Assembly: GCA_023313575.1 (NCBI GenBank)
Contig: JAJTTP010000001.1
Location: 310,001 to 374,000, forward strand
Source: Eutypella sp. D-1
Taxonomy: Eukaryota > Ascomycota > Sordariomycetes > Xylariales > Diatrypaceae
Direction: 5' to 3'
DNA: 64,000 nucleotides
Below, one piece after another: positions 58,137 through 64,000 of this stretch (position 1 is the stretch's first letter; the number at the start of each line of letters is the position of its first letter). The position numbers and the translations under genes were made by a program. The notes under the pieces were generated by a model. That model was not told the origin of the DNA, searched no databases, and saw nothing but the letters and a program-made list of their open reading frames with translations.

Positions 58137-59060
58137 CTAACCGCTGCCTATCGTCTCGACGGTGCCGTCCTTCATGCCGAAGTAGACCTTAACGGGCTTC
58201 TCGCCGCCCTTGCCGAGGGCCCTAGCCTCGGGGCCATTAAGGCCGGTGAAGATGCCGACTTCGAGGACGCCGCTGATGCTCTTGATGCGAGCGGCGAGGG
58301 CGTCGACGGTCCAGAGCCCCTTGGCCGGATCCATGCGGTCCGCCTCACTACTGAGCAGTAGGGGCGGGAAGGGGGCGTCGACGACGTGGTTTCCGTTATC
58401 GGTGACGATCTCTCCGGCCTTCCCCGGTAGACCGGAGCGGATGTAGGGTTTCTGGCTGCCGAGGAGGAGGAGTTCGCGGCGGACGGCCTCGGTGGCGAGG
58501 GGCTGGACCTCGATGGGGACGGCGGCCCAGGAGGTGAGCAGGCGATCGACGCGCTTGCGGTAGTCGGCGACGCAGACGAAGCGGCGGCTGAACTTCGCCA
58601 CGAGCTTCTCCTGGTAATGGCAGGCGCCGCCGCCCTTGATGCAGCTGAGTTCCGGATCCACCTCATCGGCGCCGTCGAAGCACACGTCGATGTACTGCTG
58701 TCCGGGGACGAACTCGGAGAACTCGAGCACGAGGTCGTCGATAGCGAGGACGCGGAGGCCCGCTTCGCGGATCAAGCCCTTAGATTGCGTCCCCGTCGGC
58801 ACGAACTTCATCCGCCCCGTCACTGCGCGCGGCATCTCCGCGATCGCTTCGACTACGTATTTGATCGTGCTTCCGCTTCCGATCCCGATGTACGTGTATG
58901 ATGGGTCCAGGTAGTCCTCGACGGCGCGGCGGCCGGCGGCCCGCTTCGCGGACTCGACGAGGTCCCCTGCCGTCGCTACGGGCACCGGTAGCGGCGGCTC
59001 GATGCTGCCGGTGGTGCTCTTCGCCGAGAGGGGCGGGTCGGGGGCGGTGTTGGTGGACAT
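58137..59060 (-). CDS. RKI1: Ribose-5-phosphate isomerase (RpiA type)
   Basis: Pentose-phosphate-pathway enzyme interconverting ribose-5-phosphate and ribulose-5-phosphate. It is intronless, 307 residues, with the ATG at 59060. RpiA motifs appear in order: GIGSGSTIKYVVEA at 59-72 (phosphate-binding loop), PTGTQS at 88-93, FDGADEVD at 128-135, and KGGGACHYQEK at 142-152 with the catalytic Glu. IVTDNGNHVVDAPF lies further on. An about 25-residue Pro-rich N-terminal extension precedes the domain. The end of the protein (GKGGEKPVKVYFGMKDGTVE) is complete. Confidence 0.95.
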   Translation of the reverse strand: MSTNTAPDPPLSAKSTTGSIEPPLPVPVATAGDLVESAKRAAGRRAVEDYLDPSYTYIGIGSGSTIKYVVEAIAEMPRAVTGRMKFVPTGTQSKGLIREAGLRVLAIDDLVLEFSEFVPGQQYIDVCFDGADEVDPELSCIKGGGACHYQEKLVAKFSRRFVCVADYRKRVDRLLTSWAAVPIEVQPLATEAVRRELLLLGSQKPYIRSGLPGKAGEIVTDNGNHVVDAPFPPLLLSSEADRMDPAKGLWTVDALAARIKSISGVLEVGIFTGLNGPEARALGKGGEKPVKVYFGMKDGTVETIGSG

Positions 59061-62000
59061 TGGGGAGGAGGAGGGGGGTTGTTGTCGGTGGGGAGGAGTA
59101 GGAGGGGGAGTAGGAGAAGAAAGAAAAGGAGGCGAAGGAGGAGGTCGGATCCGAAGGTCTCGGCGGGAACTAAAGTAAGGAGGGAGAAGGGGAAAAAGGA
59201 GGTTAGGATCTTGATAGCGTATAATAAGACGGTATAGACCGAGATATGATATGATAGTATAATAAAATAAATATTAAAAACCAAAAAGAAAAAAAAGAAA
59301 AATGGAGTCTGGGACGGCTTTTTCGATACCCTGGAAATTTTAGGTATGCCGGTAGTGATATGATATGATAATACTACAGCGGCAGGAGTGAATATGTAGT
59401 ATGTAGTTAAAAAAAAATAAGAGAAAAAAAAGGAAGTCTTATTTCTGTGTATAAAAAGCCAAAGACTCAGAGATTCTGCTGTTGAAGCCAGTAGTATCTG
59501 GTTGTATAATAGTAGCAAGAATAGCTAAGATGGTTGTTGGATGCATCGACAAGCTCTGCAGTTTTCTCCCCTCTATAGACTCTACCTAACCTGGAAATGA
59601 CGGGTATCTATGAGGGAAGCTCCAGGGCTGCCAGGGTTAGCTCTAGAACCCCTCCCCCCACCTCTGTCATTGATTTGGCCGCTTAGCACCACAATACCGG
59701 GGTACCTATTCGTAGGTAGGTACTTTCTTCTACACTTCCATGCCACTATGTCGGAAAGTACTTGCTCGAGACCCAGGTACATGTAGCTTGGAAGGGTTCA
59801 AATACCCATCGTCATCCCATCACTTCATGGAAGGCTACATATGGCCTAGCTACAGTATACCACAGTCCATGAGAAGAAAAGAAGGAAAATAAGGAAAATA
59901 GACAGAAAACAAGGGGCCAAAAAAAAAAGAAAAAAGAAAAAAGAAAAAGAAAACCAAACACTCATCTCATATCACAAGTAATAGCAGTAGGTAGGTAGAC
60001 TTACTCTACAAAACCCCGCCAAAAGTTAACCGAGGACGAGTATAAGGGATAATATGGTGGTGGTCTATTCAAGGAGCCGCCGTCGTGCGTGATCGGGACA
60101 GATGCAGCTGCTGTAATCCCGGCCGGTGCTTTTCTCGCATACGGGAACCGGGACGGCCTCCTCGCAAATATGGCGGCGGAGTGGCTGACGATGCGGGAGG
60201 AGATTGAGCTTGAGCTTGAGATTGAGCCTCTGGAGGCGGGTATTATGCAAGTCATGTGAAAGGGCGGGATTTGGGGGTTTGCGTATGCCGCTGCAAGAAT
60301 TTAAGGATAAAACCTTTTATGCTGGTTCGGATGTTGTACAGAAAGTTTTCCGGTACATATGGACACTTACGTGGTTTGTGATTGTCTTGATTTTTTTGGG
60401 GCGGGTAAAAGACGGAGCTGTTGATTGACGTTTTGGTATTCCTTAGGTGACGATGAGATGGTTAGGAGGAGGGACAAACCAGACGGGCAGGGTCTGAATA
60501 GTGGGGTTCTAAGTTAGGTAGATTGAGATCAGAATTAACGTCATTTCTGCTAATCTAGAACCACCCTGCAATAACTACAAATACAGCCCGGATATTCGTA
60601 CAGGTATGTTCTGTACCCAGGCAGGTGGACGGAATTACAATATTACTTACCGAGACGTACCTTCCTACCGATGCGATGCAAGATGCACATAAACTTACCT
60701 ACCCCTAGGTAGGTACTTAACGGGCTGTCTCTAAGTGGTGATTTCGTACATTGCCTATCATGGCACAGCCACAGATCTGATAGCCACGGATCTATCTTAC
60801 TAAATGCATAGATGATCAGGGAGGGGGAGGGGTTGATGGGGCTTGGGGGCGCGGGGCTTGAATTATGACAAAGTGACATGTCGCAAATGCACTTGCACAA
60901 AGCCGGAATCAATTCCTAAGTATGCTACTCTACTCTGTTGCCCAAAATATCGCAATCGTTACCAAGACTTCGTCATCTCTAATCCCGATATCCCGATACG
61001 TCATTCGATGGTTGTCTTCGATGTCACGATATGATGTGGTATCTCCCATTCCAGAGACAGGATGCAGGGCCCTGACCACCATGCATGGATCACGATGCGT
61101 GCGTGTGCCTAAATGGAGGAGGATTATTTGAAAAACATGGAAGTCATCCCATCTCCGATGAGCGGCACTCCGTTGCTACTTTGTAAGCGTTACCTCAAAA
61201 AATTCGGGGTTTGAAATTTTCTCGATTTTTTGAAATTTTTGGTGGTGATGGTACCATTCGTTTACGGGATGTCGTGATTTTGCGGATCTCGGACGGCATC
61301 GCATCGTTTCAACTTTGGGGGACCCGTGGGACCGTCCGTGGCTGCTGCTGCGTGGGACCCGTGGCCGGCTTTGCTTGGTAAGTAAGGTAAGTTAACCCTA
61401 TTAGTTTACCTAGATAGATTATGACGCACTTGGACCGACGATGCGGGAGCGATCACTTTATCTATTTGCTGCGATGTTTCAATTCGATAATAACTGGAGT
61501 ATACATATATTGACGGATACAATTTTTATGGTAGGTATGCTGAAACTCACCCAGAGACTCAGGCTCGCCAGGACGATCCATGGATGCCATTAAAGTTACC
61601 TTAGGTATCTAAAGTCAAAATTGTACAGCGCTTCTACAATTCCCACCTTCATATTCGCTAATGTGCAGGGAAACGGGTAACGGGGTAATGGGGTAACGAG
61701 AAGAGAGGCTAACAATATGTAATCAGTTTTAACTTCAATAACACTGCGTACATATTAAACTAAAACTAATTGAAACCTTCAAAAAACCAGGGCCGGGTCT
61801 CGGGCGGCTGAGAGGCGACGGCTGAGAGAGCCCTGGCGGCGAACTTCAGCCCAAACCAGTCTTACCAGTGGGAACCGAGTGCCGTTCTCCAGATTTCCTA
61901 TTCCGGTAAAATGGCAACTTACCAGTTTGCCAAGGTTCTGGATCTGACCAAGAGAACGACAGCGATTGGTGGTTTAGTCGATCACGCAATCGTAGGCCTT

Positions 62001-62346
62001 CATAGTGAATTACACCAGTCTTGTCCCCAGTCTTTGCGCCAGTCCAGTCCGACACTGCTAAAGTCGAAGAGGACCTACTTTGCCTAACTTTGCGGGGCAG
62101 AAGATGGCGAATCGTGCAAAAAATGGCCCAAGTTCGGTATCTGATGGGGGTCCTGTCCCATCTTTCCAGTCATTAGAGTCATTAGAGAGCCGTGTTTGTG
62201 GTCCCTAGGTCCCCTCTAGTCAGCCCTCCGGATTCCCACCCTGTTGTTAAACCCTTGCCGACTTGGAAAGGAAAGGGAAGGGGAAAAAAAAATTACTTCT
62301 TATAAGGCACGAGTCGCTAGTCGACGCCCACCCGCTGTCAAAAAAA
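59061..62346. other. Intergenic region, no supported gene
   Basis: 3.3 kb. It contains RKI1 promoter sequence, ATATGATATGAT words (59240-59375), an A-rich tract (59870-59960) and short words such as GGTAGGTA. A 74-codon frame at 60204 has no motif. The final 100 bp form the MET5 leader. Confidence 0.55.
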
Positions 62347-64000
62347 ATGTCCTTTCTCTTTGGAAAGGCAGACAACTCTGCTTCTTCTTCAAGGAACAAG
62401 AACGGCGTCATGGCGGCGACTCAAGATTCCCAAATTCGTACGCCTGAGGAGGCAGGTATGTATAGATTCACACATCCGGCCCTCTAACCTATCTACCCCC
62501 TGCTTGTCCTGCCTATTATATACTACCTACGTAGGTATCGGTATCTATTATCTAGATATCGAGATAAGGTTTCTAGCTAGGAGAGATACAAGCACGGGGG
62601 CACGGAGACACGGGCACGAGCACAAACACATATGACTGAATGACAGACTAACATCCGTCTTTGCAGTTGCCCGGATCGCCTACCAGGCCAGTGATGTCGT
62701 CGTCTCTGTCCAGCCATCACAGGGACAAGACTCGACTTTCTCGTCTCACCTGAAGGCCCTTGCGGCGAGAAAAGAGCCCGGTCTGGTTGCAAAGGCGGCC
62801 GGTGCGCTGCCAGAGGTATGGCAAGATCCCCCGACGCTGCAACCGGTGTCACAATAGCTATTTGATAGGCTGACGGACGTGATATAGATCCTCTCCGTGA
62901 GACACAACACCGACCCTCTTCTTTCTGTGTTCGCCCCTATTCGCTCTGGAAATTTCGTCTCTGTGACTACTACCTCAGCCATCCTCCTGCCCTCCATTGC
63001 TCACCTCTACAAACTCGCCAACTATCCCGTTGCGTTTCATGTCTCTCTATCCCCCTCTCAGTTCCCCGATTACTCGGCCATAACCGCCATTCGGAATTCA
63101 GGATGGACCTTCCTCCAGTCCGAGTCCCTGCAGGAGGCCCAGGACATGGCCGTCACCGCCCACGCTCTTGCCATCCGGTCTGGAAAGGGCGTTATCCACT
63201 TCTTCGACCCAGCCGTAAGCTCTCACGACAAGCCCATCGCTCCTGAGGACAGCGGGGCGGTAAGCACGATCCTTAGCCTCGACGATGTGCGTCGGTACCA
63301 AGCTGCGTCATTGCCCGAGACCGGCATATATGCGGACGATGGAAGGATCGTCGCATCCCCCATTCAGCCGGAGAAGGCTGTTAAATCGACTGCTGAGGAG
63401 GAGGTTAGCGGGCTCGCCGATTCAACCGTGTTGGCGGCCTCTTCTAAGGCCACTTCGTCTCTCGGGTCGAGCTCAAGCCAACACAGCAACGCCAGCGGCC
63501 CGCCCAGTGTAACTTCAGTAGCAACCACAGTCGAAAGCTCCCCCCATCCTCTCTCCTCGGAAGATATTTACAAGTTCGTCGTTGCGATCTGGTCCCAGCT
63601 GGCAGACTTCACCGGCCGCGAATATCACGTCTTTGAATGGTCCGGCCCCAGGACTGCGGATAAGGCCATCTTTGTGTTCGGCTCTGATGCCGGCCTTTTT
63701 GCCGAGGCCCTCGATGCAGCCAAGCCGGAAGATATCTACGCTAAAGCCGGTCTTATCACCGCGAGGTTGTACCGACCCTGGTTGGGTGCCAAACTCCTGG
63801 AAGTCCTACCTCCGTCGGTTAAGCGCATTGCCGTCCTCGAACAGGTTTCGAGGAAGACTACTAAGTGGGGCCCAGTATTACTCGATGTCCTGACATCAGT
63901 CAAGAGCGGACCCGGTGGTGTCGAGGTCGTGGTCGGTCATCAGCTTGGCTATATCGCCCCCGACACGATCCAGCAAGCGCTTAAGGGCATCTTCCAGAAC
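62347..64000 (+). CDS. MET5: Sulfite reductase (NADPH) beta subunit, Met5-like, 5' part
   Basis: Hemoprotein subunit of assimilatory sulfite reductase, reducing sulfite to sulfide for cysteine and methionine synthesis. The gene is cut by the window end. Exons are 62347-62455, 62667-62815 and 62888 onward, with introns 62456-62666 and 62816-62887 in phase. They give 457 residues here. The N-terminal pyruvate:ferredoxin-oxidoreductase-like region is visible (PVAFHVSLSPSQFPDYSAI, SGWTFLQSESLQEAQDMAV). A Ser-rich linker follows, then RLYRPWLGAKLLEVLPPSVK and IAVLEQVSRK, which match the corresponding part of yeast Met5/Ecm17. The siroheme domains that would settle beta versus alpha lie outside the window. 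Confidence 0.8.

Overview
The window looks like nuclear DNA of a filamentous ascomycete (Pezizomycotina, probably a Sordariomycete). The genes carry short spliceosomal introns of about 60-165 nt with GTRNGT-like donors and CTAAC-like branch points. Two tRNA genes have canonical introns just after the anticodon. The gene set is typically fungal: chitin synthase, GPI-anchored GH17 glucanase, NLR-like NACHT/ankyrin proteins, an EF-hand alternative NADH dehydrogenase and Nop53. Long gene-poor spacers are full of simple repeats. No bacterial operons, CRISPR arrays or phage genes were seen.

Region by region. (1) 1-12.8 kb looks accessory: a signal-peptide/transmembrane protein with an RRM-like segment (-), whose frame stays open past its stop to the window edge; a decayed ankyrin-like/subtilase gene (-); a head-to-head NACHT-remnant/ankyrin/SPRY gene (+); then a TA-flanked MITE. 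(2) 13.0-13.5 kb holds convergent intron-containing tRNA-Gly(GCC) and tRNA-Asp(GUC) genes. (3) 15.8-31.2 kb is mostly conserved: chitin synthase (-), a membrane-anchored fucose-lectin-like protein (+), a soluble twin-ABC ATPase (-), the proteasome chaperone Ump1 (+) and a prenylated ubiquitin-fold protein (-). (4) 35.6-40.2 kb holds a GPI-anchored GH17 glucanase (-) and a Golgi GT31-like glycosyltransferase (-). (5) 40.2-45.4 kb is a gene desert with a possible LTR remnant. (6) 45.4-64 kb holds a secreted multicopper oxidase (+), Rab6/Ypt6 (-), Nop53 (+), external NAD(P)H dehydrogenase (+), ribose-5-phosphate isomerase (-) and the 5' part of sulfite reductase beta subunit Met5 (+), cut by the window end.

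Themes. Chitin synthase, GH17, GT31, the lectin-like protein and Rab6 fit wall and secretory-pathway biology, but they are not an obvious co-regulated cluster. Rki1, Nde1 and Met5 touch NADPH metabolism, though linkage is probably incidental. The most interesting locus is 3.2-12.4 kb. Two components resembling fungal NLR immunity modules (a subtilase effector-type gene and a NACHT/ankyrin/SPRY sensor-type gene) diverge from a very short shared promoter, and both show signs of damage.
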